A stretch of 64,000 bases of DNA from Tragulus kanchil. Its lineage: Eukaryota > Chordata > Mammalia > Artiodactyla > Tragulidae. Position 1 is the stretch's first letter; every line of letters begins with the position of its first letter. Where the stretch lies: contig JAIOJX010000031.1 of assembly GCA_022376925.1 (NCBI GenBank), forward strand, positions 139,642,854 through 139,706,853, read 5' to 3'. Of the stretch, positions 34,355-45,275 are shown piece by piece. The notes under the pieces are model-generated. The model searched no databases and was not told the DNA's origin. It saw nothing but the letters and a program-made list of their open reading frames with translations. A program made the translations under genes and the position numbers.

Positions 34355-34475
34355 AGTGCGTCCTTCCAACACCCTCATGAGGTAGGTACTACTATTAGCC
34401 CCACTTCACAGATGAGCAAACTGGGGATGATCAGCAAATTCACAAGAGTCAGAATCTGCCTAGGGTTCTCGTTGG
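34355..34475 (-). repeat. MIR-like remnant (duplicate at about 35480-35600)
   Basis: 'caccctcatgaggtaggtac' followed by 'ccccacttcacagatgagca' and 'aactgggg' is the reversed MIR 3' and core part. It abuts the BovB 3' fragment. Confidence 0.6.
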
Positions 34476-34687
34476 GGTCAATCCTAAAGGAAATCAACTC
34501 TGAATATTCAATTGGAAGGACGGATGCTAAAGCTCCAATACTTTGGCCACCTGATGCAAAGAGCTGACTCATTAGAAAAGACCCAGATGCTGGGAAAGGT
34601 GGCGGGCAGGAGGAAAGAGAGCAGCAAAGGATGAGACGGTTGAATGGCATCATCGACTCAACGGCCATGAAGTTGAGTAAACTCTGG
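34476..34687 (+). repeat. BovB LINE 3' fragment, cut at the assembly join
   Basis: Same element as 35601-35898 but broken off at 34687 where duplication 10 joins. It covers 'gtcaatcctaaaggaaatca' to 'gaagttgagtaaactctgg'. Its incompleteness is due to the join, not to retroposition. Confidence 0.88.
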
Positions 34688-35600
34688 CGGGGGTCGAGTA
34701 AAGGGCCAGGCAGCCAATTGCAGGTCACTCCTAAGAGCTACATGGGATATTGTTAGCAGAGTCTCAGAAAACTCTTGAGAGTATTTTCAAGATACAGAAT
34801 ATGCTCCAGTATCAGGTGAGGACGTGAGTCTCCACAATTAAGCAAAACCTGCCAAAATACACCCACACCTCCCCACACCTGCTGAAGACAGGGGCGTGTG
34901 GCCCTTAGAGGCACCTCTGGCTCCTATACCCATCCGCGACTCACCTGCGGATGGCACCCCAATCCTTTCCCTGCATGGACCCCTTCCCCACCTGGACACC
35001 AGGCGGGTTGGACTAATCATCCCTCAGCAACCCTCCAGAGTTCTGTTTATTTTTTTTTTAAACTTTTGGCCTCTTTTATTGGTTTTTCATTCCTTCATTT
35101 TCACCCATCTTAATTCTTTGGCTTGTGTGGGCTTCCCACCTCAGTGGCCTCTCTCATTGCAGAGCACCAGCTCCGGGCACATGCACCCCAGAGCGCTGGC
35201 TCATACTTGGACACACCGGTCCAGCTGCTCCACGGCACCTGGGATCTTCCCATGCGAGGGATCGAACCAGTGCCCCTTGCACTGCAAGGCAGACTCTTTA
35301 CACACTGGACCATCAGGGAAGCCTCCGTTTTATTTTATTTGGTCACAACACAAAAGAGCATGGGCTCCTGAGTCAAGAGGGTCAGGACCAGAATCCAGAC
35401 CAGAGGGCCTCCGCCAGAGTACCAGTTCCTGCTGACTGCGTGCTCACTCTGCACACTCCAGGCCCGCCCAGCAGACTTCAGTGCGTCCTTCCAACACCCT
35501 CATGAGGTAGGTACTACTATTAGCCCCACTTCACAGATGAGCAAACTGGGGATGATCAGCAAATTCACAAGAGTCAGAATCTGCCTAGGGTTCTCGTTGG

Positions 35601-35898
35601 GGTCAATCCTAAAGGAAATCAACTCTGAATATTCAATTGGAAGGACGGATGCTAAAGCTCCAATACTTTGGCCACCTGATGCAAAGAGCTGACTCATTAG
35701 AAAAGACCCAGATGCTGGGAAAGGTGGCGGGCAGGAGGAAAAGAGAGCAGCAAAGGATGAGACGGTTGAATGGCATCATCGACTCAACGGCCATGAAGTT
35801 GAGTAAACTCTGGGTGATAGTGATGGACAGGGAAGCCCGGCATGCTGCAGCCCACAGGGTTGAAGAGAGTTGGGACACAACTGATAGACTGACCCGTG
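35601..35898 (+). repeat. BovB LINE 3' end, complete copy (third partial copy at 36793-36986)
   Basis: Runs from 'gtcaatcctaaaggaaatca' through 'aagctccaatactttggcc', 'gctgactcattagaaaagac', 'gcatcatcgactcaacggcc' and 'agtgatggacagggaagccc' to the terminal 'tgggacacaactgatagac'. The 36793 copy starts internally because duplication 11 begins at 'gacccagatg'. Confidence 0.92.
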
Positions 35899-36009
35899 TA
35901 ACAGAACCTGCAAGTGAAAGCAGCGGGTGCTCTAGGGCACGCTTGCTTTATTTAGTTAATATGTTATAAATCTATAGCAAATAAAATATATCATTTATTA
36001 TTATATTAT

Positions 36010-36115
36010 TTATTTATCCTCTTACAGAGTCTCAGTGTATTCATCTGTAAAATGGGACTGAACACCCAGCTCTTCATGTCACTGTGAGAATTTAGAGCAA
36101 GTAGGAACAAAGCCA
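36010..36115 (+). repeat. MIR-like remnant (duplicate at about 37098-37203)
   Basis: 'cagagtctcagtgtattcat', 'ctgtaaaatgggactgaaca' and 'gtcactgtgagaatttagag' follow the plus-strand MIR core order. Confidence 0.55.
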
Positions 36116-36274
36116 AGAGCTGTGCCCCACAAACTCTTCTCTCCCTTCCTCTTGAAAGCCAGAGGTGCTCCTACCTGCTCACACTCCCACCGCACCAGGT
36201 AGAGAGAAAAGTCACTGGGGGCGAGGAACACGCTCTGAATTCAGAAACCTATGTCCTCATAGCCGGGATATTTC

Positions 36275-36298
36275 ATTATTATTATTATTATTATTATT
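36275..36298. repeat. (ATT)8 microsatellite (duplicate at 37361-37384)
   Basis: Twenty-four bases of uninterrupted ATT. Identical length in the duplicate copy. Confidence 0.95.
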
Positions 36299-37878
36299 GA
36301 TTTGAAAGACACTGATTTAAATAACTGGGCCCTATTGAGTTCTGGCTGCAAACAAAGCCAGTGAGACCAGGCTGCCAGAGAAAGAATCCATACCAAGGGC
36401 TCCCCAAGGCGCCAGATTCCAAACTCCTGACTCCACTGGCCACATTCTCAAGGTGTTTTTCGACCTCCGGTGGCGGCTTTGGGAGCAGGAGGCCCAGGCC
36501 CGCCCGGCCAGGCTGGCCTCTCCCCTCTGCCTCTTTGAAGTGCCCAGCATGGGGTGCACTGGAAGGAAACCCTGGGCCACGGAGGCCTGCGGCGGCGGCA
36601 CCTACCCGCCCCCACCCGGCCCCGGCCCTTCATTGTGCAGCCTGACTGGGCCTTTGTTGCAGGAGCCCAGGCAGGGACGGCCGAGGACCTGGCCTCATTA
36701 TGTGCCTGACCCCGGGCAAGCCCCCTCCCCCCAGGGTGGAAGGTTAACGTGGCTGCCCGCCACGCAGGCCTGGGCCTCTGGGAGGCCTCCTTGACCCAGA
36801 TGCTGGGAAAGGTGGCGGGCAGGAGGAAGAGAGCAGCAAAGGATGAGACGGTTGAATGGCATCATCGACTCAACGGCCATGAAGTTGAGTAAACTCTGGG
36901 TGATAGTGATGGACAGGGAAGCCCGGCATGCTGCAGCCCACAGGGTTGAAGAGAGTTGGGACACAACTGATAGACTGACCCGTGTAACAGAACCTGCAAG
37001 TGAAAGCAGCGGGTGCTCTAGGGCACGCTTGCTTTATTTAGTTAATATGTTATAAATCTATAGCAAATAAAATATATCATTTATTATTATATTATTTATT
37101 TATCCTCTTACAGAGTCTCAGTGTATTCATCTGTAAAATGGGACTGAACACCCAGCTCTTCATGTCACTGTGAGAATTTAGAGCAAGTAGGAACAAAGCC
37201 AAGAGCTGTGCCCCACAAACTCTTCTCTCCCTTCCTCTTGAAAGCCAGAGGTGCTCCTACCTGCTCACACTCCCACCGCACCAGGTAGAGAGAAAAGTCA
37301 CTGGGGGCGAGGAACACGCTCTGAATTCAGAAACCTATGTCCTCATAGCCGGGATATTTCATTATTATTATTATTATTATTATTGATTTGAAAGACACTG
37401 ATTTAAATAACTGGGCCCTATTGAGTTCTGGCTGCAAACAAAGCCAGTGAGACCAGGCTGCCAGAGAAAGAATCCATACCAAGGGCTCCCCAAGGCGCCA
37501 GATTCCAAACTCCTGACTCCACTGGCCACATTCTCAAGGTGTTTTTCGACCTCCGGTGGCGGCTTTGGGAGCAGGAGGCCCAGGCCCGCCCGGCCAGGCT
37601 GGCCTCTCCCCTCTGCCTCTTTGAAGTGCCCAGCATGGGGTGCACTGGAAGGAAACCCTGGGCCACGGAGGCCTGCGGCGGCGGCACCTACCCGCCCCCA
37701 CCCGGCCCCGGCCCTTCATTGTGCAGCCTGACTGGGCCTTTGTTGCAGGAGCCCAGGCAGGGACGGCCGAGGACCTGGCCTCATTATGTGCCTGACCCCG
37801 GGCAAGCCCCCTCCCCCCAGGGTGGAAGGTTAACGTGGCTGCCCGCCACGCAGGCCTGGGCCTCTGGGAGGCCTCCTT

Positions 37879-39953
37879 CTGGGGACAAAGGACCAGCCCC
37901 CTTCCTCCTCGCCAGGCCCCAAAACAGCTGCCGACCTGCAGAGCCCATTCAGGAGGGGAGCCGAGGGGCCTGGAGGCGGCGGCCCCAGGCTTTGATGGCT
38001 CAAAAGTCACCAGGGGGCCTCCTTTCCAAGCCTCCTTCCTCCCACCCTGCGGGAAGGACGAAGCCCAGGGGAGCTGCCCCGGGCCGACGCAGGAATGCTG
38101 GCAGTCAGTCCTGCAGGAGGAGGCCGGCCCGGAGGGGCTGCCCACACCTTTCTCAGACGGCTTCCAGGCGGGGCCCGCGTCAGTCCCTCGGCCAGGCAGG
38201 CTGCCCTGGGCCTAACAATGGGTCAGAATCAAATCAGAAGGCCCTCAGCCCTGCCCCACTGGGTCCCTCTGCCACCTGGCTTCTGGAACTGAATCCATGT
38301 CCCCTAGCCAGAGACGGGCTGGGAGCAGGGCAGCTCCCAGAAAGAGAAAGGGCAGAAAATGTGAGAGGCAAAAGTCCCTCTCACTTATAGCATCACCTTA
38401 ATCCTAACTACCTACTGAGTAGGATCCTAGGGTACACGCCAGGCACGAGGAGGGCTCGGCTTCCTCTCCCGATGTGGCTTCCCGATACGTGGAGGCCAAT
38501 GCCTTGCTCACCGGACGGACCCATCATTTTGCTGCAATGCTGAGTGATTTTAATGTCAAGAGACTCAAGCGTACATGTTCAGAGTGTTTCCTTTTCATTT
38601 TTTGCTTAAGATCCTCGAGCCAGCCTAGGGTCTCCCTGGGCCTTGCGGGCCTCACCTGAGGACCAGCGAGCCGGGCTGCGCAGAGGAGAGGGTGCCGTTC
38701 GGAGTTGTGCGTTCACGCGTATCTCGGCAAGCAGGCTGTGTCCCAGCGTGCACACAACAAAAGACCGGCGGAAGGCCTGGCCCGCGGAGCCGGCGGGCAG
38801 CATGAGCCCGCGGCAACAGCCTGGTTGGCCCATTGTTGAGAAGGGCTCGCCTTTCAAGGGACAAAAAAAGGTAACGAGGGGCAGGACGTCAGCCGCGGGA
38901 AAGGCAGGCCATCTGGAAGCAGCACAAACCGCTGTCCCATTATCGGCGCGTGTGGGGTGTGTGTGCGTGTGCACGCGTGCAGGCTGGCCCGACTCACACT
39001 GTCCGGTCCAGCCCGGAGACGCGGCACGCCGCACTCTTACAAAGACATCGATTCTCCTCCTTCCTTTCCAGAGCAAAATCAGATGAGCTCCCGGAGTGAC
39101 ACATCCTTAACTTTTCAGTGGGGTTTTCTTTTCCGGCTTGTTTGTTTGGAATATATATTTTAAAACCCAGTTTCTAACTGTGTCTCTTCCCGGCCGCATC
39201 TCCCCGGCTTCCACCCCCTCCCCAAAGCTAGGAGGGCACGGGCTGATTATCTGAGCGAGCAGGCTGCTCACCGGGCATCCAGGGCCCTGAGAATGCCAGG
39301 GGGTTAGAAGCTGGAGGGGAGGGAGGGGGAATTAATTGCCAGGAAAACACAAGGCTGTGTGGTGACTTTGATTCCATCAATTACCATTATCTTTCTCCGC
39401 AGGTCCGCCAAGCATCCCCCGGAACCGGCCCCGTGTTTAACTTTCTTTGCCAGTCCCGATACCCCGTCAGATTTCTGGCGGTGCCACGCCGCCCGCCTGG
39501 GCTCCTTCTGGGCCCTTATCAGCCTCTCCCAGTCAGCCTGGCCCGGCACAGCTGTTCTAGGCCCTCAGCCCCTCACTTTATCTGCTCGCACAGACCTCTG
39601 CCTGGCAAGCGGCGGGGCCGGCGCCTGCTCCGCATTCCCCAGGAAGCCGGCTGGGAACACAGCCGCCCTGCTCCCAGAATCCTCTGGGAGTTCATTACCA
39701 GCCAGGGTCCCCCAGCCCGGCAGCCAAGGTGCAGGCCGCGCCGCCCAGCCTCGCCACCGGCATCATTAAAACGCCAACCTTCTGAAGAGAAGAAAGAACA
39801 AAACCACAAATTTAGATTAATAAAGCATTTGTTGATTCTACAGCAATTTAGCAGGCCCCTAAGAAACCCACCAGAGACCCACGGAGCTCCAGTAATTTTC
39901 TGTTATATTATCTTTCTTGTAAAATACTTCCTCAGACAGAGTTCCCAAAGGGG
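37879..39953. other. Unique, young-retroposon-free sequence: CpG-rich patch and AT-rich blocks
   Basis: 37879-38300 is GC-rich. 38640-39040 is rich in CpG (cgttcggagttgtgcgttca, ccgcggagccggcgggc). 39330-39400 and 39770-39950 are AT-rich with few CpG (aattaattgccaggaaaac, caattaccattatcttt, agcaatttagcaggcccc), a texture typical of conserved non-coding DNA. I see no SINE or LINE insertion. The 283-codon frame 37539-38390 has no recognisable domain. Confidence 0.5.
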
Positions 39954-42231
39954 CTCAAATATCACTGTGACGAACCAAAATCAATGTGCACTCACCTATT
40001 GACATTTTTACATAGTTTTTGGATTTAGTATCCAGCCGAAAACACAATCAACTCCTCTGCCAAGGCACCGACAGGCACTTAGCTAGTCAGCTATTAGTGT
40101 ACAAAGGAAAAAAAACGCAGGCACCCAGGGGAGCGGGGCGAGGAGGCACTGACGTCAGGGGGTAATTGGGTGTCTGAGAGAAATTGCCAGCGGCTGGCCG
40201 GCTCCCCCGGGGCAACACAAAGCTGAGCTGTAACTCTAATAAAGGAGAGGAAATTCTCGAAAAGGGGGCTTTGCTACAAAGGAACCCTGGCGGACAAAAA
40301 TAGCCCTTTGGAAATAAATAAATAAATGTGGCCAAAGCAGACAGATCTAAAAAATAAAATAAATCACTACCCAAGAGGAGGCTTTCTGGCCTCCCTTGCC
40401 TGGACATCTGTCAGCAGCTCGCGGGCTCCGCCTCCTCCCCTCCGCAACCCTTCCTTTCAGGAACCACGTGGATTCTAGTGCTGGAAGGAGGTCTGCCATC
40501 CCTTTGGGCACATAGGGTGGGCTTTCTAAAGAAGTTCAGTTTGCACACCCCTCTTTCCCAAAGGCAGTGTCTTCCCGTTGACTTTGACGCACACAAGAAT
40601 GTTTCTATTGTTCGGTTTTTTATTGTCTCTTATGGCTTGGGTTTGGGGTTCTTGGAGGGAGCGGATGCTGTTACAACGCCACCTTCGTGCAGGGAACATT
40701 TTACCGACTCTTGCCACACGGCCCAGGCCTCCCCCTGGAAAAAGTCTGTATTCCTGGGAAATGGGTTACATTTTCTTCCTGCACGGCTCTCCCAGACAAC
40801 TCCTGCCACGGCTCTCAACCCTGAGGTCCGAGGCTGTGGAAGCATCCAAGCGGACTTCATTGCCTTCCTCCCAAAATGTCCTCCTTGGAGGAAGTAGGAC
40901 AGGAAAAATGGCGGCTCTCACCTTGTGGCTTGAAAACCAGGCCCCAGGCAGGACAGGATCTCCCGGGAGTCTGCAGCCCTCAGAAGAACCCGGGAGTTGA
41001 AAGCGTCTGAGGCCCAGAGGCTGCTGGGAAATTCAGGCCTCCTTGGTAGGCTGTGGAGGTGGCGGCTTAAAAGAAAGGCCAGGGGTGTAATTAGTGACAG
41101 GCCTCAAATATCACTGTGACGAACCAAAATCAATGTGCACTCACCTATTGACATTTTACATAGTTTTTGGATTTAGTATCCAGCCGAAAACACAATCAAC
41201 TCCTCTGCCAAGGCACCGACAGGCACTTAGCTAGTCAGCTATTAGTGTACAAAGGAAAAAAAACGCAGGCACCCAGGGAGCGGGCGAGGAGGCACTGACG
41301 TCAGGGGTAATTGGGTGTCTGAGAGAAATTGCCAGCGGCTGGCCGGCTCCCTGGGCAACACAAAGCTGAGCTGTAACTCTAATAAAGGAGAGGAAATTCT
41401 CGAAAAGGGGGCTTTGCTACAAAGGAACCCTGGCGGACAAAAATAGCCCTTTGGAAATAAATAAATAAATGTGGCCAAAGCAGACAGATCTAAAAAATAA
41501 AATAAATCACTACCCAAGAGGAGGCTTTCTGGCCTCCCTTGCCTGGACATCTGTCAGCAGCTCGCGGGCTCCGCCTCCTCCCCTCCGCAACCCTTCCTTT
41601 CAGGAACCACGTGGATTCTAGTGCTGGAAGGAGGTCTGCCATCCCTTTGGGCACATAGGGTGGGCTTTCTAAAGAAGTTCAGTTTGCACACCCCTCTTTC
41701 CCAAAGGCAGTGTCTTCCGTTGACTTTGACGCACACAAGAATGTTTCTATTGTTCGGTTTTTTATTGTCTCTTATGGCTTGGGTTTGGGGTTCTTGGAGG
41801 GAGCGGATGCTGTTACAACGCCACCTTCGTGCAGGGAACATTTTACCGACTCTTGCCACACGGCCCAGGCCTCCCCCTGGAAAAAGTCTGTATTCCTGGG
41901 AAATGGGTTACATTTTCTTCCTGCACGGCTCTCCCAGACAACTCCTGCCACGGCTCTCAACCCTGAGGTCCGAGGCTGTGGAAGCATCCAAGCGGACTTC
42001 ATTGCCTTCCTCCCAAAATGTCCTCCTTGGAGGAAGCAGGACAGGAAAAATGGCGGCTCTCACCTTGTGGCTTGAAAACCAGGCCCCAGGCAGGGACAGG
42101 ATCTCCCCGGGGAGTCTGCAGCCCTCAGAAGAACCCGGGGAGTTGAAAGCGGGAGGGAGAAGATGGTCTGAGGCCCAGAGGCTGCTGGGAAATTCAGGCC
42201 TCCTTGGTAGGCTGTGGAGGGTGGCGGCTTA
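39954..42231. repeat. Tandem duplication 12 (1149-1162 bp, probable assembly duplicate)
   Basis: Copy A is 39954-41069 and copy B 41103-42231. Both ends that meet are error-rich. The head of B lacks single bases in T, G and C runs (around 41158, 41277, 41284, 41307, 41351). The tail of A lacks G or C runs plus 15 bases near 41007. The central 600 bases match almost exactly. The 33-base join 41070-41102 is unlike either neighbour. Confidence 0.95.
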
Positions 42232-43059
42232 GGGAAAGAGATGGCAAGAATGGGATTCCCAGGGTCAGATTCTATTCCGTCGCTTTGAAAGCAAAAGAAA
42301 AAATAGGCCCAGGACTTAAAAAAGAAGAAGAAGAAAGAAAAAAGCAGAAGGCACTCCAACCCAAAGCCACTTGGAAATTGGTCTGAACAAAGGTCTTCAG
42401 CTAAAAATGTCAAATCAGCACCACAGGCCTCCTTGCCCTCTAGTCTCCAGGGCCCTGCAGAAGCCCTGGGGGCCTACTGGGAGGAGAAAAGGCCCCTCCT
42501 GGGGTCTGCCCAGGGCTGCGATCCCACAGCCCCACCCCACAAAGCCGCCTCAGGGGCTTGGGGGCGCCTGGGATACGGGCGGGGGGCGGGGGCAGGTCCT
42601 TTCCTCCCCGCCCACCCAGGGCTGGCACAGAAGAAAATCCAGCTGAAGAAGGAAAGGGGGGGATCCTACAACGGACAGCCCCGGGGAGGGACGCAGAGCT
42701 CAGGAACGCGCCCGCCACAGCATGGGCACCGAATCACACACCCTGAATCAGTGATGCAATCGCTTAATTAATCAGCCCGCTCAGGGTGGGTGCAGAGGAT
42801 CTGTGTGAGCGTCTGACCCAACCAGCTCCTGACGGGCAAACCCCCCTCCTCGGGCCCCTCAGCTAGACCCGCGGGACCACAGATGGCCGAGCACCGTCTG
42901 GGAGTCTCACCGAGGGGGAAAATGTGAGTTCCCGAGTCCCCTGTGTGAGCCAGTCACTCCGGCAGAAAGGAGGGGGGAGGAGGGAGGGGCGCGGGAAGAG
43001 GGAGGAGGGGGAGGGCGCGGGAAGAGGGAGGGGCTTATCCGCAACTTGGAATTTCTTGG
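42232..43059. other. Unique sequence with G-rich tract and a possible conserved block
   Basis: 42318-42342 is AAG-rich. 42735-42790 is AT-rich (tgatgcaatcgcttaattaa) inside GC-rich surroundings. 42965-43035 has many G runs of three or more on the plus strand (ggagggaggggcgcggg and similar), which could form G-quadruplexes. No coding evidence. Confidence 0.5.
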
Positions 43060-44300
43060 CCTTGGCTGTTGCAAGTTAGCACCTTCCATGTTATTTTCTT
43101 ATCCCAGTCAATGAGACTGCAATAGAAATACAGAGAGCGAGAGACCTCTTTTCAGCAAGCCAGTGAGTGCCAGGTTTAGAAGGGGAAAAAAGGCAGCTTA
43201 AATTAACCCTAAGGCTTAACATACTGAAGTCTTGGAACTTTAAACACCAGCCTCAAAGCGGATCGTAGAAGCTGGGACAAGCACATGCAGAAGCTGGGGT
43301 GTGTGTGTGCATGTCTGTGTGTGTGTGTTGGGGGACGGGAGGGCACCCCTTCAGTGTTTTCAAGACTTCTGCAACAAAATCCAAAGTAGTCGGCAGCCTC
43401 AATATTACCTATTCTGATGGCCCCAACCGGGAGTGGGAGTTTGAAACCAGTTCGCACAGGGCTGGACCATCTCCAAGGTTGATTTTCTCATCTTTAATGC
43501 ACAGAGAGAAGAGGAGGGGAGGGGAGGGGAGGGGAGAGGAGCAAGCGGGGCCAACATCTCAAACCGACCCCAAACGGTTAATGATAATGAGCCAGAGCAC
43601 GACAGGAGTTTAACAGCTCTGAGGAAGAGGGGAGACCCGGGAGAGGGCAGGACGGCAGAGGTGTGTTCAATTACCAAAAAGAAAAATAATTTCTTTTTAA
43701 ACAATACCCCCTCAACACTGGGTGTTTAAAGAGACTATATATTCCGGCCCCTAAAATATCAAAGTGCGATTTAAAAATAGAAAAGTCATTTCCCCCCTTC
43801 CCCGTTGCAGATTTTACTGTAGCATTCTAGAAGGCAGATTAAATGAAGGAAGCTCAAACACACTCAATTTTGTCCTTTAGCAAATTCTTCTCTTTCACTC
43901 TTGCATGAAGAAAAAAAATCTCCCCACAGAGTTTTTCTCTTCTTCCTGGTGTGGATCTGGGCCCCTGCAGTGCCCTGTGTAATTTCCAGTTCCTCAGAAT
44001 TCAGGTATTAATAAAGACCCCATGGGGACTTCCAACAATATAACCCTACATTTTGAGGCATTATGAAAGGAAACCCCCAGGGGTCTGTGGCTCAAATTTC
44101 TGAAATGTAGGCATTGTAAAAGGCACCCCAGGGGATGCCCGCAATAGAAATCTGCTGAATTCAAAGCATTTTGGAAGTCCTGGTGGGAGTCATTACTCCC
44201 ACTGGAAGCTTTTTACAAAACATGTGTTGCTGACATGTTGACAGATTGCTCAGTGAAGTGTTTAGGTGCATGCACAAGGCGGGCCTTTGGAGACGCTCGG
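43060..44300. other. AT-rich, CpG-poor unique sequence, candidate conserved non-coding DNA
   Basis: Contains AT-rich blocks such as 'ttaaattaaccctaaggc', 'ctaaaatatcaaagtgcg', 'gaattcaggtattaataaag' and 'aacaatataaccctacattt', no retroposon and no open frame worth noting. Within it are a TG-rich tract at 43298-43330 and a GGGGA run at 43513-43545. The texture suggests regulatory or structural constraint, which I infer rather than see. Confidence 0.4.
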
Positions 44301-44710
44301 CGCTGCCAGCGAGTCTCCCAACGCTGGAACCGGTACCATCCATATTTCATAACAGGGGAGGCCGCGGCAGCCGGGGACCGGAGGCGTGTTCTCCGAACCA
44401 GCCGCCAGCCTTGCACCCCTCCGCCGTGGAGCCACTTCGAGTGGGCCGGGCCCGTCCTCGCCTCTGGAAGCCAGTCTGTGCCTCACAGCTGTGACGGCCC
44501 TTGTCTCCCTGCCAAGGGCTTTACTGAAGGAATCTAGAGGCGACCTCACTGATCACTGTGAGGCGTCGGGCAGACCGAACCGAGGAGGGGCCGGGGCCGG
44601 GGCGGAGGTGGGGGTCCGGCGGGACCCGCGGCTCCGCCCCCGGCCCTCCAGGAGGGGCTGCGCGGCCGCAGGGAAGGGGGTTTGAAGTGGGGCGCGCTGG
44701 TCTTGACAGC
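44300..44710. promoter_or_regulatory. CpG-rich block, possible CpG island (partial duplicate 45552-45850)
   Basis: Dense CpG around 44350-44420 and 44565-44680 (ccgcggcagccggggaccgg, gggacccgcggctccgcccc, gctgcgcggccgcagg), including Sp1-like 'ggggcgg' and 'ccgccc' boxes. No transcript start, TATA box or exon can be assigned from sequence alone. The duplicate lacks the first 100 bases because duplication 13 begins at 44406. Confidence 0.4.
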
Positions 44711-44961
44711 GTTAAGCTCAGGAAAGTGATCTGTGACTTTAATAAGGCAGAGGGGCTCAGAGGAATTAGCTGCCTAGGTGATGGGGGCCGGAGATGGATG
44801 GAAATGTATTCATGGCCTGGTGGGCCAGGGGCCAGGCTGGGGCCCTGGGGACGTCGGCTCACCCACAGCCCCAGGAGCTCCAGGGCTCTCCTCTGCACGA
44901 GAGTTTCTCAGTCACTCCAGGAGTGAGAGCCGAGCAGGCGTGCCTATGCACACACGCACTT

Positions 44962-44986
44962 ACACACACACACACACACACACACA
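44962..44986. repeat. (AC)n microsatellite (duplicate at 46106-46130)
   Basis: Twenty-five bases of uninterrupted AC, same length in both copies. A looser CA-rich stretch follows at 45085-45118. Confidence 0.95.
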
Positions 44987-45260
44987 GAGTCCATGGCAGG
45001 GTAATGCGCCATATGCCCGTGTTCATAAAATTTTAAAGGTAAAAGCAGATGTAATTTGATAAATGTGTACATGTGTTGATAGGAACACACACACCAACAC
45101 ACATGCACGCACATTCCAGAAGGCTGGGCCGTTTCCTCGCGCCAAGGTTCTGCTTTCGCCTCCAAGACCTCCCCACGCGCACACCGGGATGAGGCGGCCC
45201 GCTTCACCACGCCATGGCCGCCGGAACACACAAAGAAATCTCCTCGAGAAAGTCCGCGGC

Positions 45261-45275
45261 TTTTTTTTTTTTTTT
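45261..45275. repeat. T15 run (duplicate at 46405-46419)
   Basis: Fifteen T's in both copies, followed by 'aaata'. No retroposon body is recognised on either side. Confidence 0.9.

Larger units (their letters stand above)
33572..35813. repeat. Tandem duplication 10 (1125-1126 bp, probable assembly duplicate)
   Basis: Copy A is 33572-34687 and copy B 34699-35813. Eleven bases at the join (34688-34698, 'cgggggtcgag') look like a corrupted form of the bases before 33572. Differences: T/C near 33724/34849, G/A at a CpG near 34300/35423, and one A run-length change near 34614. It includes a SINE, a MIR and the BovB 3' end. Confidence 0.96.
35705..37878. repeat. Tandem duplication 11 (1086-1088 bp, probable assembly duplicate)
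   Basis: Copy A is 35705-36792 and copy B 36793-37878, directly joined with no shared bases at the breakpoint. The difference I saw is an AA loss at the head of B (near 36828 versus 35740). A 24-base ATT run inside is the same length in both (36275-36298 and 37361-37384). Confidence 0.97.

Noticed and set aside
37539..38390. 283-codon open frame on the plus strand
   Set aside because: Its first 110 codons recur at 36453 through duplication 11, with opposing frames on the minus strand. Composition-driven; no recognisable domain.
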